From: Serripes groenlandicus
Taxonomy: Eukaryota > Mollusca > Bivalvia > Cardiida > Cardiidae
Assembly (NCBI GenBank): GCA_031761405.1
Contig: JASEVX010000010.1
Coordinates: forward strand, 7,903,977 to 7,967,976
Direction of reading: 5' to 3'
Length of the DNA: 64,000 bases
In this document: positions 44,401 through 57,900 of the stretch, piece after piece
Layout: every line of letters begins with the position of its first letter
Numbering within the stretch: position 1 is the first letter of the stretch
Notes under the pieces: generated by a model
Told to the model about the DNA's origin: nothing
The model's input: only the letters and a program-made list of their open reading frames with translations
Databases searched by the model: none
Translations under genes and position numbers: made by a program

Positions 44401-44885
44401 GTTGCATGGGCGTAGGAGCGTTTCAATTATTGGGGGGGCCAACCAATAACAGAAGCCAATATATACCATGTAGCCTTAAATATTTTAATGCACATTAATT
44501 ACTTTTAATTGTTAATACAGGGTTAGTAATAGTATTTGCAGTGTTGCACCAATAAAGCATTAATACAGATTACAATACACATTGAGTTCTTCAGATAGTT
44601 TATTTCAAATCAGATAAGTGATATTCGTATATTTGATCGGACACCCACACACCCGGATCCGATAGTATAATCTATATGTTCTGTTTTGAATAATAGTCCC
44701 TTTTGTTTATCTGTAATAAATATCCTTGCTCTCAATGACTTCAATCATCGTGACTTCAATTCATTATTGTGTATCGTTTTTATCATACAAGCAAGTCCAG
44801 CAAATACGATCTTATTCGTTAGTATTGAAATAGTCCAGGTTTAAAATAATCATTAACGTCTCTTTGTGGCGGGTCGAATTCCGTC

Positions 44886-45600
44886 CTAGTGGCGGGCCAA
44901 ATTCCGTCGTATTGATGTAAAACTGGACAGTAAGGAGGCTATACAATTATACACTTTCTTAAACTTACCAAAGTACTCTGTCCTCTCTTTGTTCTTTGCT
45001 GCAAATTCTGACGCTACTTGTAGAGTGTTAATCTGATCAGTTTCGTCTTTGTGGCAGTGTAACAACAGCATGTTGTTCGAACGTTCCTGTGACATCGTTG
45101 ATCTTAAGTAGGTTTTAAGTCGACGTAAAGTCGAAAATGAACGTTCAGCCGTTGCGGTGGTAACGGGAATTGTAAAATACATCTGTATTAGCATGACGAC
45201 AGCTTACATAAACTTCTTTGCGCCTGGCTCATTATTTAATATGTCACATACAGTTCTTATGCTTGATACTTTAGCGACCTTCAATGCACTTCCTTTGACC
45301 ATGTCTTCCATTAAAGGTAATTGCGCCTGCAGCTTTTGCATGTCGATGTCGTCTTTGTACAAGTTGCTTACGCTTACCGGGACATCAACGGAGACACCAT
45401 TTGCCGCATCTATTACCACTCGTTCAATGTCCTCTACAACGTCAATATTCTTGTTTAGAAGTCGTCGCTCAAGATGGTTCTGAATACAGTCGACAGCTTC
45501 GAAATACTGTTGGCGGAAGTAGTCTTTTGTGTTATTAAATTTCACACTATCTTCCCCGGAATCCAGACGTTTCGGTACTCTTTTATATCGGGGCAGACAT
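44886..45600 (-). pseudogene. hAT transposase relic with in-frame stop
   Basis: Minus strand from about 45600 (RVPKRLDSGEDS) through FNNTKDYFRQQYFEAVDCI to a TAA at 45204-45206. The same frame continues with LIQMYFTIPVTTATAERSFS and LRRLKTYLRSTM (the hAT dimerisation block) to a stop at 44886. The sequence context matches ZMYM/hAT-type transposases from memory. The internal stop, plus truncation upstream at the 45606 minisatellite, mark it as dead. A donor-like GTAAGC overlaps the stop, but coding resumes at once, so an intron is unlikely. Confidence 0.85.
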
Positions 45601-45605
45601 CAATA

Positions 45606-45770
45606 TGGGATCTTTTGTTCACCCTGTCAAAATGGTGTGGGAACTTTTGTCCACCCTGTTAAAAATAACATGGGATCTTTTGTCCACCCTGTTAAAATGA
45701 GATGGGACCTTTAGTCCACCTTGTCAAAAATAGCACGGGATCTTTTGTCCATGGGACCTTTTGTCCTGTA
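45606..45770 (+). repeat. 32-33-bp minisatellite, about 5 units
   Basis: Units of TGGGATCTTTTGTCCACCC TGTTAAAA type start at about 45606, 45638, 45671, 45703 and 45736. It abuts the truncated hAT coding sequence. Confidence 0.85.
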
Positions 45771-47211
45771 TTCACTAATTGTATATCAGGCGAAACAGTG
45801 CAAACAATGACTGGAAGTTTATGTATAGACATATCTTCCCTGTTGGTTAATGTGGTTTTAAATAGAACAATCACAGGAAAGGAACACTCACAGGATACAA
45901 TACGTATCTGCAGGATGCACTTAGATCACGGATGCACGGTTAATTCCGATGATAAAGCTCGTTGATATTAAGTAGGCGTATGGTAGGAAAGCTATCCATA
46001 TTATTTCAGACCTTAGTCTTCTGATGGTTCGGAGATCTGATACTGATTGAAGAACATGAATTATGCCCCTGATCTAGTGCTCTGATAGCGTGCACGTGCT
46101 TCTAGATATGATACGTTTGGTTAAAAAAAAATGATATACTGCTATGTTTCCGTGTAATTTTTTGTATGTTTAATGTTTTTTTTTTGGTAACTTGTAACTT
46201 GTTGCCACATGGTTCTTTGAATAAATAAAATAAACTATATATATAAAAGATGTACATGCATGTTGGCTTACTTTCAGATGTAAATCATTGTATCAAACCT
46301 ATCACTAACGATGACAGTTTAATAGCAATTTCAAAATGTATATCTATCTGTCACATATAACTCTTTCTATGAAACAGATGACGGTTACAACTGTATTACG
46401 GCGTTTCCTGTGTATTTTATCAGTGCGGATTGAAAGCTTATACGCCAGTTCACTCGTCTGCAACACTTCGCACCATAGAGAGAAATACATACTGCCACTT
46501 TCAAGTCTTTGGTATGACCCTATCGTCCGAGGCAGTTCTAACCAATCCTTCATTATGCATAGCCCTTATCCCCCTCAGCCATAAAAAACGTTTTCAACAG
46601 CAGGCGACACCTTTTGTCAGAATGTTTTCAACTTTATTTAATATTTGTTCTCATTTTAAGAGAGTTCCCAAATTATATACTGTGATAATCCTTTTCCCAA
46701 TAAAAAAGTTTTCAACAGCAGACTCCTCATGACAACATTAAATCATCAAATATCACTTCAATTAACTACAAACAAGACACAAATAAATATTGCAAATATC
46801 ACTTCTTAAATGTGAGTGGAATCTCTTAATTGTGGTATATGATTAAAACAATTATATATAGGCTATACATTTTCCTTTTCGACGTTTCCACTCCCATTTT
46901 GTTCTGTTTTATTAATTCGACGTTTTAGACATTCGACGTTTCCACCGTCACCCGGTTAATATAACAAGTTGTTTTATATAATGATACAAGAGAAAGTTGA
47001 TGCAACGCATCAATGTCGCCGGATATCCATAGTGCAGTTGTGCATAACACTAACATTATAGTAGTTGTATAAACAGTTATCAACTGAGGGGCATATTGGA
47101 ACATCAAGGGTGGGGTCAAGTGAAAATGTATCATAACTTGCATTGTTTTGTCAACGAAGTGAATGATAATTGAAGCCTTCATTATTTATGATCAATCTCC
47201 ATTCCAAAGTA
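45771..47211. other. No gene found
   Basis: Unique-looking AT-rich sequence with a decayed MITE near 46560-46735 (AAGTTTTCAACAGCAGAC). No convincing exon on either strand. Confidence 0.5.
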
Positions 47212-47224
47212 GGTTGACCATACA

Positions 47225-47672
47225 GAATTTTTTTTTTTTTTTTTTTTTTTTTTATTTGTTATAAGTAGATACATTACTTTTAACAATTTTACATAAATAG
47301 AGAGGCAACGAAGAACAAATACATATAAAATACATTACAATTTGATTGAGAAATGGTTACTTTGCTGTTCTGCGTGTATTCGCACGAAAAATAAATTTCA
47401 TTAAATTAAATATTGTTTTCTTGTTACCTGATATCATCAGATTTTCAAATTTATTTAAATTTGGCCATGTATAATAGTAGGGTTTTAGATATTCTTTGCG
47501 TAAGTCTGTGAAATAAGGACAAATAAGTAGGAAATGATATTCACTTTCGATAGTTTTCATATTACAAAAAGTGCATAATCTATTTATTTGCGGGATATTG
47601 AAGTGTCTCCCTTTTTCAATTTCCAGGTCATGTGAGGATAGTCGGAATCTAGTTAAACATATTTTTAATTAT
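47225..47672 (-). mobile_element. 5'-truncated LINE tail with 13-bp target duplication
   Basis: The minus strand encodes the C-terminus of a non-LTR retrotransposon ORF2. It contains a CCHC-like segment (LCTFCNMKTIESEYHFLLIC, including C..C...H....C) and NLMKFIFRANTRR before a stop at 47357. It ends in poly(A) (T run 47227-47253). GGTTGACCATACA flanks it at 47212-47224 and 47673-47685. The reverse-transcriptase core is missing. Confidence 0.9.
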
Positions 47673-47685
47673 GGTTGACCATACA

Positions 47686-48588
47686 CACAACCAACTAATT
47701 ATTGATCATAAACAGTAATGGAAATGAGAAATCTTGCCAATCATTAGTCTTAGTATGTATACAGTGCTATCATTAAGGAATAATTATAAGATTTGTGAAT
47801 TCCACATACACTTTTCAAGATGTTTGTCAGAATATTTGAATTTTATCATTTTTCAATAAAACCAAAAAACAGACAATTTAGGATTTGCATGCAATAGCAC
47901 GTCATTTTACCTTTCCTCTATTAAAGTCAACAGTGGACACCTTTGCAGCAATCTACTTTTAAAACAATGAGTTGAGGGTTAAATCGCTGAAGACATGAGT
48001 TTTCTCTTTTTCTCAAAATGATATTAGCTTGGCATCCTAATTATATCATACTTTTACAAATGTTGAAATGTAGTCCAATATTTATAAATTAGACCACCTT
48101 CGAAATATAATATCAACTAAACAGTTAAATCTGCAGATCGGAAGCAATATGCCTTTAGGGAATTAAATGACACATTTAAAATTGTCAAGGACGAACTAAT
48201 TTTGTACGAAAGACCCGATTCTTTCTTATTCGCAGAGGTGTCGTTCTTGAAACTCTCTTTATATGCAGAGAGTGTTCGTTCAAAGTAATTTTTCTATTAA
48301 AACTAGTTTTATCTCGGTTTGTTCTTTTCTTCATTTGTTTCGAACCAAATATACATTTTAAATCACCTACTATTTGTAAGTGAGTGTAAAGAGACGGCTC
48401 TCTGCAAAGGAGATTGATCTACGCAGTTGGTATTCGCGAGTCACGCTTCAAGCAGGTGCGCGTATGTAAACAACATTAGACTGTGCGACGTAAAGGTTTG
48501 TAGTTATAGCCTTTTGATTACATGTAGTATATAGTGTAAAATACAGTATTTCATTCTAGCAAATAGGGACTGTTTTGTCTTCGTAAAT
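47686..48588. other. No gene found
   Basis: AT-rich sequence up to the assembly gap. No supported feature. Confidence 0.5.
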
Positions 48589-48788
48589 NNNNNNNNNNNN
48601 NNNNNNNNNNNNNNNNNNNNNNNNNNNNNNNNNNNNNNNNNNNNNNNNNNNNNNNNNNNNNNNNNNNNNNNNNNNNNNNNNNNNNNNNNNNNNNNNNNNN
48701 NNNNNNNNNNNNNNNNNNNNNNNNNNNNNNNNNNNNNNNNNNNNNNNNNNNNNNNNNNNNNNNNNNNNNNNNNNNNNNNNNNNNNNNN
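48589..48788. other. Assembly gap (200 N)
   Basis: Exactly 200 N, a conventional fixed gap size; true length unknown. The 4.9-kb tandem array begins immediately after it, so the gap probably hides more of the array. Confidence 0.99.
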
Positions 48789-49466
48789 AAAGCATGTTTC
48801 CAGCTCCCTTTTCCAGCAATCTTGGACGCGAAAGCTGGTATTCAATTTTACCTCTAGATACACGAAATCGACCAAGTATCAACCAGCCTGAACAGCCCCG
48901 GAGCTTCGCCAATTCAAGCTGTATTCTGGCTTGCCTGAGCCGTCTTTACGGACAATCTTTAACCATATGAATTAACGAGTATCTATCTGCCGGAACAGTC
49001 CGAGTTCCGACAACTCCGGCTGTATTAATTCTGGCGAGTCTGAACTGTCTATATGGAAAAGCTTAAACCATATGCAGTATCTGGAAATTATCTGGAACTT
49101 TTCTTTCTATCTTAATTTCGTAATTAGTCTGACTCTTAGCCAAAGTCGGTACAACTCCGGCTGTGCTCTAAAGTTAAAATCTCTAATTCTAACAAGAAGT
49201 CTGTAACTCGAGCAATATACAGCCGGAGTTTGGCTGTAGACTTGTCCAAAATGCCAACTTCATCTGAACATTGCAGCCAGCTGCCATAAATCCGGAATCC
49301 GCCTAGTGCGCCTCGGAGCACATGTCAGGCTGCCAGTTTAAACTCTCAAATTCGAACAGAACGGGTGCAAAGTCGGGACTTTGTCGGGAATTCCCAACTC
49401 CGGCTGGGCATAGCAGCCGGCTGACGTAACTTAATTGGCGAAACAGGACCTCATGCAACACGGCGT

Positions 49467-50030
49467 CAAGCAACCGCCCATTCCATCTATCTCTAACAAT
49501 AAGCACGCCAACACGACGTCAGTTTGAGGCGCTTTCACCTGGCATGCATCAGGCAACCGCCCATTCCATCTCTCTCCAACAATAAGCACGCCAACACGAC
49601 GTCAGTTTGAGGCGCTTTCACCTGGCATGCATCAAGCAACCGCCCATTCCATCTCTCTCTAACAATAAGCACGCCAACACGACGTCAGTTTGAGGCGCTT
49701 TCACCTGGCATGCATCAAGCAACCGCCCATTCCATCTCTCTCTTACAATAAGCACGCCAAAACGACGTCAGTTTGAGGCGCTTTCACCTGGCATGCACCA
49801 AGCAACCGCCCATTCTATCTATCTCTAACAATAGGCACGCCAAAACGACGTCAGTTTGAGGCGCTTTCACCTGGCATGCAGCAAGCAACCGCCCATTCCA
49901 TCTATCTCGAACAATAAGCACGCCAACACGACGTCAGTTCGAGGCGCTTTCACCTGGCATGCATCAAGCAACCGCCCATTCCATCTATCTCGAACAATAA
50001 GCACGCCAAAACGGGGGTGGGAGCTTTGTC
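49467..50030 (+). repeat. 83-bp minisatellite, 7 units (first copy)
   Basis: CAAGCAACCGCCCATTC recurs at 49467, 49550, 49633, 49716, 49799, 49882 and 49965, exactly 83 bp apart. Units contain AATAAGCACGCCAACACGAC and GAGGCGCTTTCACCTGGCAT. The block is repeated at 54366 and 59260. It is GC-richer than its surroundings. Confidence 0.95.
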
Positions 50031-50339
50031 GGCCCAACCCCGGCTGTATTAAATCCGGGTGGACTCCAACTAGCGCGACTCGATGTCATTGTTTGGTGCC
50101 TTACCCTGAAACGTTCAGGACAGCTGGTTAAAGTATGTAACTCGAGCAATATACAGCCGGGGTTCGGATTCACGACAAATACATAACTATATATAAATTA
50201 CTGGCAAACTGATTTAGTATAAATCCAGCGATAACAGTTTAGATGAAGTTTACATCACGTACACTTATTTTATATAAATTCAACGACCGTTCGAGCACTT
50301 ATTTCTTCATATGGTTGTATCAGTGGGTCGTGATGCTCT

Positions 50340-50509
50340 TTAACCCTTTCTAACACACGACACATCTGTGGTAGACCATTTTGGAAACATTAAGGGAACA
50401 TTAATGGAAAATATGAAAAATCTCTTCAGATAAACAGTAAGTTTTAGACTATAGTTAAAAACATTGCTTCAGAGGCGCCAGAAAACATTTGTATGTGAAA
50501 AAGAGTTAA
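50340..50509. mobile_element. Diverged TTAA MITE in the 4.9-kb unit
   Basis: TTAACCCTTTCTAACACAC to TATGTGAAAAAGAGTTAA. Copies at 55239-55408 and 60133-60302 are part of the array duplication, not separate insertions. Confidence 0.65.
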
Positions 50510-51950
50510 ATAAGAGCTCATGATGATATTTAACTAGGTTTTTTAAATATATAGAAGTGATAAATTGCTGGTTAAAGCAATTATAACGAAACGTTACTTC
50601 AGACATCTAAGCTCGACATATGTGATATTCAAAACCAACAGCAGAACATTACAGCCTCTAGGTCAAATGATGCCCGAATTTGATAGGAACTAACACAATT
50701 TTGCTAAAGCATGTACATGTTCGGAAGACTTTACACTTTAAACTCTCAAATTCTTGTTTCAGTAAATGATAGAACATTTTGTATGGTGAGATTAAGATGC
50801 CGGCTTCTTTTTTTTACTTGGCATCATTTTAAGTCACATTTTCGACTGACAACAGGGACTACACGTCACTTTGTGTTTTTAAGACCCAAGTATACTTACT
50901 ATGTTAATGCAAACTATCAATTAGGTTCACACCTTTCATACTCCGAACTTAAGTCATGTACCATGTGTATCAGAACTATATATATATATATAAGTATGGA
51001 TCCTACAGTAAGGCGAACATCCGCGCGTGCTAAAAAAAACATACATTAAGGCGAAAGTATCTTAAGGCGACCGTATTCAGTTCGCCTTATTGTTTGAGAT
51101 GTCACAGAAGTCATTTCAGTTGTTAAAACAACATTTGACTATAGGGAATCAAAGAACATACAATAGACTTTAAGAAGACATGACTTTGATTGTTCTTGCT
51201 ATATTAGTATAGATATACGGGCCATTGAAAAAAGAGGGCCTATAACTCGATGCAAAGAAAAATCATCATATAAGTGCAATTCTTTTTTAGTCTTTAATTA
51301 CTCAAAAATCTGTCGATAGTTTTCTCTTATGAACAGCAACATGACGGAATACAAATATAACAACCGATATGTTTTCTTGGCAAGACTATATTTGCTTTAG
51401 CCCTAATTAAGGATTAAATTTCTGTGAAACCTATATGTATATTTCGAATAAAATTGTTAACTGGAATTACGGTTTTTCATTACATGTTTTTTCATTTCTA
51501 ACACAAAACAAACAAACACAAATGCGAGTCAAAATAAAGAAACTGAAAATACCTAAAAAATCGGAATATTTATTATATTTTAGAAGTGTCATTACTTAGT
51601 GTTTTTAAACAAACACAATTGTAATATGTTCAAGACATCTAAATGTGTTTCTTTCTAATAATAATCCCCCTTCCCATGTGATTTCCGAAAACCTATTAAA
51701 AATAGAAGTCGCGGGCTTCTGCCCGGCGACTAATGATAATATCGGGGAACCACTGGATTAAAATCCCGGTCTGGTTTAATTTACGGAAATAAAAAGATCA
51801 ACATATTTTATTGTTGTAATCTATTCGAAATTAGCATCCATCAATACAATGGACAAATATCAATAATTTCATGATTCATTTGTTTTTGTTAAATTTGTTT
51901 TATATAAGGTATATTACTATTATCATATGTAAATATGCTTAATTTTGTGA
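50510..51950. other. Rest of the 4.9-kb unit: no gene
   Basis: Short ORFs recur because the unit recurs; none has a recognisable domain. A small AAGGCGA/TCGCCTT inverted motif set lies at 51010-51090. Also holds for 52504-53687 apart from antisense family-1-like core fragments (for example AAACACACCTTTTGTTGCTG). Confidence 0.5.
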
Positions 51951-51954
51951 CAAT

Positions 51955-52205
51955 TATTGGGGGGGGGGGGGGGGGCAAAACATATGCTGGCCCCCCCAAC
52001 CTGAACATTGGGGGGGGGGGGGGGCGGCCCCCCCTGGCCCCCCGGCTCCTACGCCTATGTGTTGTGATAAAAAATACACCGATAATGTACACGACATGTA
52101 CCCCCCTAAGGCTTCAAGTTTAACATCATTTTTAGGCAATTTAAATTTTTCATTTTTGGAATTCGAAGTACTCCCGTGAGTATGGGAGTATGCCTGGCTA
52201 CGCGC
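51955..52205 (+). mobile_element. hAT-like terminus with poly(G) tracts
   Basis: Two G runs (51960-51976 and about 52011-52024) surround CATATGCTGGCCCCCC, followed by CCCCCCGGCTCCTACGCCTA and then GCCTGGCTACGCGCC at 52190. These end types (…CTACGCC…) are common in animal hAT elements. The equivalent in unit 2 (56859 onward) has shorter G runs, accounting for the unit-length difference. Confidence 0.5.
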
Positions 52206-54365
52206 CTGATATATATATATTTCGTAACTAAATTGTATCCTTACATATCATCCCTCCTAATATTTGCAGTTATCAAAATTCTAAAATTGTCGAGCATATG
52301 ACACGTGTAACTCGAACCGGAGTACGGCGAGTGCATTAAATGGGATAAAATGCCTAATATTTAACATTCTTGTCCGACTTCAGTTATTTAGTAGAAATGT
52401 CCCTTCATAGACACTCTACGAACATCGTTCAAGCCATATCAGAGCGATACGGCATCTGAAAAGGGCAAAATGACATCATTTTTAAACTCGATTCTTATGA
52501 AAGTGCTTGTCTTATTCCCATCTTCATAATTATTTAAGCCAAATCGATTGGTTGAAAGATATAGTTACCAGGCAGCATCAGAAAAGGGATAATTGGAACT
52601 TTTAGCTTCATAGTATCTCATCCTAATTCACTTGGAAATGTCAACAAAACTTCACAGGAATGTTCTTCTGGTGGTCCTCTTTCAAATGTGTTCAAAGAGA
52701 TGCATTATAAACACACCTTTTGTTGCTGCGGTAGCAGGACGGGAGTGAAATGCCTAAACTGTAAAGTTCTTCTTCACTGAATCTGCTTGTCAGATTCCAA
52801 GATAATTTAGTACAAATGTTCATTGGGTGACTCTCTACACGATTTGCTTAAGCAGTATTGATTGGTTGAAAAACATGGCAGTTAGACGGCATCAGAAAAG
52901 GGACAAAATGACAAAACATAATAATTCCTTTTTTATTCAAGTTTTTGTCTGATTTCAGGATACATTTGTAATTTGTTCAAGCCATATTGATTGGTTTGAA
53001 AAGATAGCTGCCATGCTGCATCAGACTAGGGATAAAATGAACTTTTAGCTTTAAACATCATCTCCTCTCAAACCATCTGGCTGATATCAACCAAACTTCA
53101 CGGGAATCATACTTTGGTGGTCCTCTTACAACTGTTTAATTATTTAATATCCTTACAAATGTCCTTTATTGATAAGTTGCATTTACATCGTCCACTCTTA
53201 GCTGTTTCATACACGCTCTTGAATAAATTTTCTTCGATGTTAGCAGCTACACATATGCTACATACCAATCACTCAGGTGATCGATTCATGGCCACGCTTG
53301 CTCTTAGTTTTAGTTTAAACATATTAATTTCTCATATATTTTATAGCTCATAGCTTAGTATAGGTCGTTTCCAATAAAGATTGATTTACAGGAAGCACGG
53401 TGAATATTTTACATGTTCAGAAAATATCAATTTACTTTAGCTGTATAATTTATACAAGAACAAAATAGAGACTGGGGAGAGAGCAAAATATGGGGAAAGA
53501 GAGAGATATAAATAGAGAAAGAAAGCGATAAAGTAGGGTAGGTGCGTATATGGGAGGTAAATCAATGTATATGTCAAATATCCATACCAAATAAAATAGA
53601 ACATAAAACGATTCATAAAGAGTTGCAAGTAAACACAAACGAATTAAAGACTCTCAAACAAAAAGTAATCTGAGTATGCAGTCAGAAAAAGCATGTTTCC
53701 AGCTCCCTTTTCCAGCAATCTTGGACGCGAAAGCTGGTATTCAATTTTACCTCTAGATACACGAAATCGACCAAGTATCAACCAGCCTGAACAGCCCCGG
53801 AGCTTCGCCAATTCAAGCTGTATTCTGGCTTGCCTGAGCCGTCTTTACGGACAATCTTTAACCATATGAATTAACGAGTATCTATCTGCCGGAACAGTCC
53901 GAGTTCCGACAACTCCGGCTGTATTAATTCTGGCGAGTCTGAACTGTCTATATGGAAAAGCTTAAACCATATGCAGTATCTGGAAATTATCTGGAACTTT
54001 TCTTTCTATCTTAATTTCGTAATTAGTCTGACTCTTAGCCAAAGTCGGTACAACTCCGGCTGTGCTCTAAAGTTAAAATCTCTAATTCTAACAAGAAGTC
54101 TGTAACTCGAGCAATATACAGCCGGAGTTTGGCTGTAGACTTGTCCAAAATGCCAACTTCATCTGAACATTGCAGCCAGCTGCCATAAATCCGGAATCCG
54201 CCTAGTGCGCCTCGGAGCACATGTCAGGCTGCCAGTTTAAACTCTCAAATTCGAACAGAACGGGTGCAAAGTCGGGACTTTGTCGGGAATTCCCAACTCC
54301 GGCTGGGCATAGCAGCCGGCTGACGTAACTTAATTGGCGAAACAGGACCTCATGCAACACGGCGT

Positions 54366-54930
54366 CAAGCAACCGCCCATTCCATCTATCTCTAACAATA
54401 AGCACGCCAACACGACGTCAGTTTGAGGCGCTTTCACCTGGCATGCATCAGGCAACCGCCCATTCCATCTCTCTCCAACAATAAGCACGCCAACACGACG
54501 TCAGTTTGAGGCGCTTTCACCTGGCATGCATCAAGCAACCGCCCATTCCATCTCTCTCTAACAATAAGCACGCCAACACGACGTCAGTTTGAGGCGCTTT
54601 CACCTGGCATGCATCAAGCAACCGCCCATTCCATCTCTCTCTTACAATAAGCACGCCAAAACGACGTCAGTTTGAGGCGCTTTCACCTGGCATGCATCAA
54701 GCAACCGCCCATTCTATCTATCTCTAACAATAGGCACGCCAAAACGACGTCAGTTTGAGGCGCTTTCACCTGGCATGCAGCAAGCAACCGCCCATTCCAT
54801 CTATCTCGAACAATAAGCACGCCAACACGACGTCAGTTCGAGGCGCTTTCACCTGGCATGCATCAAGCAACCGCCCATTCCATCTATCTCGAACAATAAG
54901 CACGCCAAAACGGGGGTGGGAGCTTTGTCG
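54366..54930 (+). repeat. 83-bp minisatellite (second copy)
   Basis: Same seven-unit block as at 49467, in the second 4.9-kb unit. Confidence 0.95.
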
Positions 54931-57900
54931 GCCCAACCCCGGCTGTATTAAATCCGGGTGGACTCCAACTAGCGCGACTCGATGTCATTGTTTGGTGCCT
55001 TACCCTGAAACGTTCAGGACAGCTGGTTAAAGTATGTAACTCGAGCAATATACAGCCGGGGTTCGGATTCACGACAAATACATAACTATATATAAATTAC
55101 TGGCAAACTGATTTAGTATAAATCCAGCGATAACAGTTTAGATGAAGTTTACATCACGTACACTTATTTTATATAAATTCAACGACCGTTCGAGCACTTA
55201 TTTCTTCATATGGTTGTATCAGTGGGTCGTGATGCTCTTTAACCCTTTCTAACACACGACACATCTGTGGTAGACCATTTTGGAAACATTAAGGGAACAT
55301 TAATGGAAAATATGAAAAATCTCTTCAGATAAACAGTAAGTTTTAGACTATAGTTAAAAACATTGCTTCAGAGGCGCCAGAAAACATTTGTATGTGAAAA
55401 AGAGTTAAATAAGAGCTCATGATGATATTTAACTAGGTTTTTTAAATATATAGAAGTGATAAATTGCTGGTTAAAGCAATTATAACGAAACGTTACTTCA
55501 GACATCTAAGCTCGACATATGTGATATTCAAAACCAACAGCAGAACATTACAGCCTCTAGGTCAAATGATGCCCGAATTTGATAGGAACTAACACAATTT
55601 TGCTAAAGCATGTACATGTTCGGAAGACTTTACACTTTAAACTCTCAAATTCTTGTTTCAGTAAATGATAGAACATTTTGTATGGTGAGATTAAGATGCC
55701 GGCTTCTTTTTTTTACTTGGCATCATTTTAAGTCACATTTTCGACTGACAACAGGGACTACACGTCACTTTGTGTTTTTAAGACCCAAGTATACTTACTA
55801 TGTTAATGCAAACTATCAATTAGGTTCACACCTTTCATACTCCGAACTTAAGTCATGTACCATGTGTATCAGAACTATATATATATATATAAGTATGGAT
55901 CCTACAGTAAGGCGAACATCCGCGCGTGCTAAAAAAAACATACATTAAGGCGAAAGTATCTTAAGGCGACCGTATTCAGTTCGCCTTATTGTTTGAGATG
56001 TCACAGAAGTCATTTCAGTTGTTAAAACAACATTTGACTATAGGGAATCAAAGAACATACAATAGACTTTAAGAAGACATGACTTTGATTGTTCTTGCTA
56101 TATTAGTATAGATATACGGGCCATTGAAAAAAGAGGGCCTATAACTCGATGCAAAGAAAAATCATCATATAAGTGCAATTCTTTTTTAGTCTTTAATTAC
56201 TCAAAAATCTGTCGATAGTTTTCTCTTATGAACAGCAACATGACGGAATACAAATATAACAACCGATATGTTTTCTTGGCAAGACTATATTTGCTTTAGC
56301 CCTAATTAAGGATTAAATTTCTGTGAAACCTATATGTATATTTCGAATAAAATTGTTAACTGGAATTACGGTTTTTCATTACATGTTTTTTCATTTCTAA
56401 CACAAAACAAACAAACACAAATGCGAGTCAAAATAAAGAAACTGAAAATACCTAAAAAATCGGAATATTTATTATATTTTAGAAGTGTCATTACTTAGTG
56501 TTTTTAAACAAACACAATTGTAATATGTTCAAGACATCTAAATGTGTTTCTTTCTAATAATAATCCCCCTTCCCATGTGATTTCCGAAAACCTATTAAAA
56601 ATAGAAGTCGCGGGCTTCTGCCCGGCGACTAATGATAATATCGGGGAACCACTGGATTAAAATCCCGGTCTGGTTTAATTTACGGAAATAAAAAGATCAA
56701 CATATTTTATTGTTGTAATCTATTCGAAATTAGCATCCATCAATACAATGGACAAATATCAATAATTTCATGATTCATTTGTTTTTGTTAAATTTGTTTT
56801 ATATAAGGTATATTACTATTATCATATGTAAATATGCTTAATTTTGTGACAATTATTGGGGGGGGGGGGCAAAACATATGCTGGCCCCCCCAACCTGAAC
56901 ATTGGGGGGGGGGGGGGGCGGCCCCCCCTGGCCCCCCGGCTCCTACGCCTATGTGTTGTGATAAAAAATACACCGATAATGTACACGACATGTACCCCCC
57001 TAAGGCTTCAAGTTTAACATCATTTTTAGGCAATTTAAATTTTTCATTTTTGGAATTCGAAGTACTCCCGTGAGTATGGGAGTATGCCTGGCTACGCGCC
57101 TGATATATATATATTTCGTAACTAAATTGTATCCTTACATATCATCCCTCCTAATATTTGCAGTTATCAAAATTCTAAAATTGTCGAGCATATGACACGT
57201 GTAACTCGAACCGGAGTACGGCGAGTGCATTAAATGGGATAAAATGCCTAATATTTAACATTCTTGTCCGACTTCAGTTATTTAGTAGAAATGTCCCTTC
57301 ATAGACACTCTACGAACATCGTTCAAGCCATATCAGAGCGATACGGCATCTGAAAAGGGCAAAATGACATCATTTTTAAACTCGATTCTTATGAAAGTGC
57401 TTGTCTTATTCCCATCTTCATAATTATTTAAGCCAAATCGATTGGTTGAAAGATATAGTTACCAGGCAGCATCAGAAAAGGGATAATTGGAACTTTTAGC
57501 TTCATAGTATCTCATCCTAATTCACTTGGAAATGTCAACAAAACTTCACAGGAATGTTCTTCTGGTGGTCCTCTTTCAAATGTGTTCAAAGAGATGCATT
57601 ATAAACACACCTTTTGTTGCTGCGGTAGCAGGACGGGAGTGAAATGCCTAAACTGTAAAGTTCTTCTTCACTGAATCTGCTTGTCAGATTCCAAGATAAT
57701 TTAGTACAAATGTTCATTGAGTGACTCTCTACACGATTTGCTTAAGCAGTATTGATTGGTTGAAAAACATGGCAGTTAGACGGCATCAGAAAAGGGACAA
57801 AATGACAAAACATAATAATTCCTTTTTTATTCAAGTTTTTGTCTGATTTCAGGATACATTTGTAATTTGTTCAAGCCATATTGATTGGTTTGAAAAGATA

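Noticed and set aside
45195..45206. Intron at GTAAGC within the hAT relic
   Set aside because: The transposase sequence resumes in the same frame immediately after the stop, so a nonsense mutation is simpler.
49467..50030. CRISPR-like array
   Set aside because: Whole 83-bp units are repeated with no unique spacers, and the genome is eukaryotic.
49856..50131. 91-codon ORF present three times (also 54755 and 59649)
   Set aside because: Spans the 83-bp minisatellite, which is not a multiple of three, so the frame changes every unit; no domain.
51889..52139. Gly/Pro-rich ORFs around the G runs
   Set aside because: Produced by homopolymers of unstable length that differ between array units.
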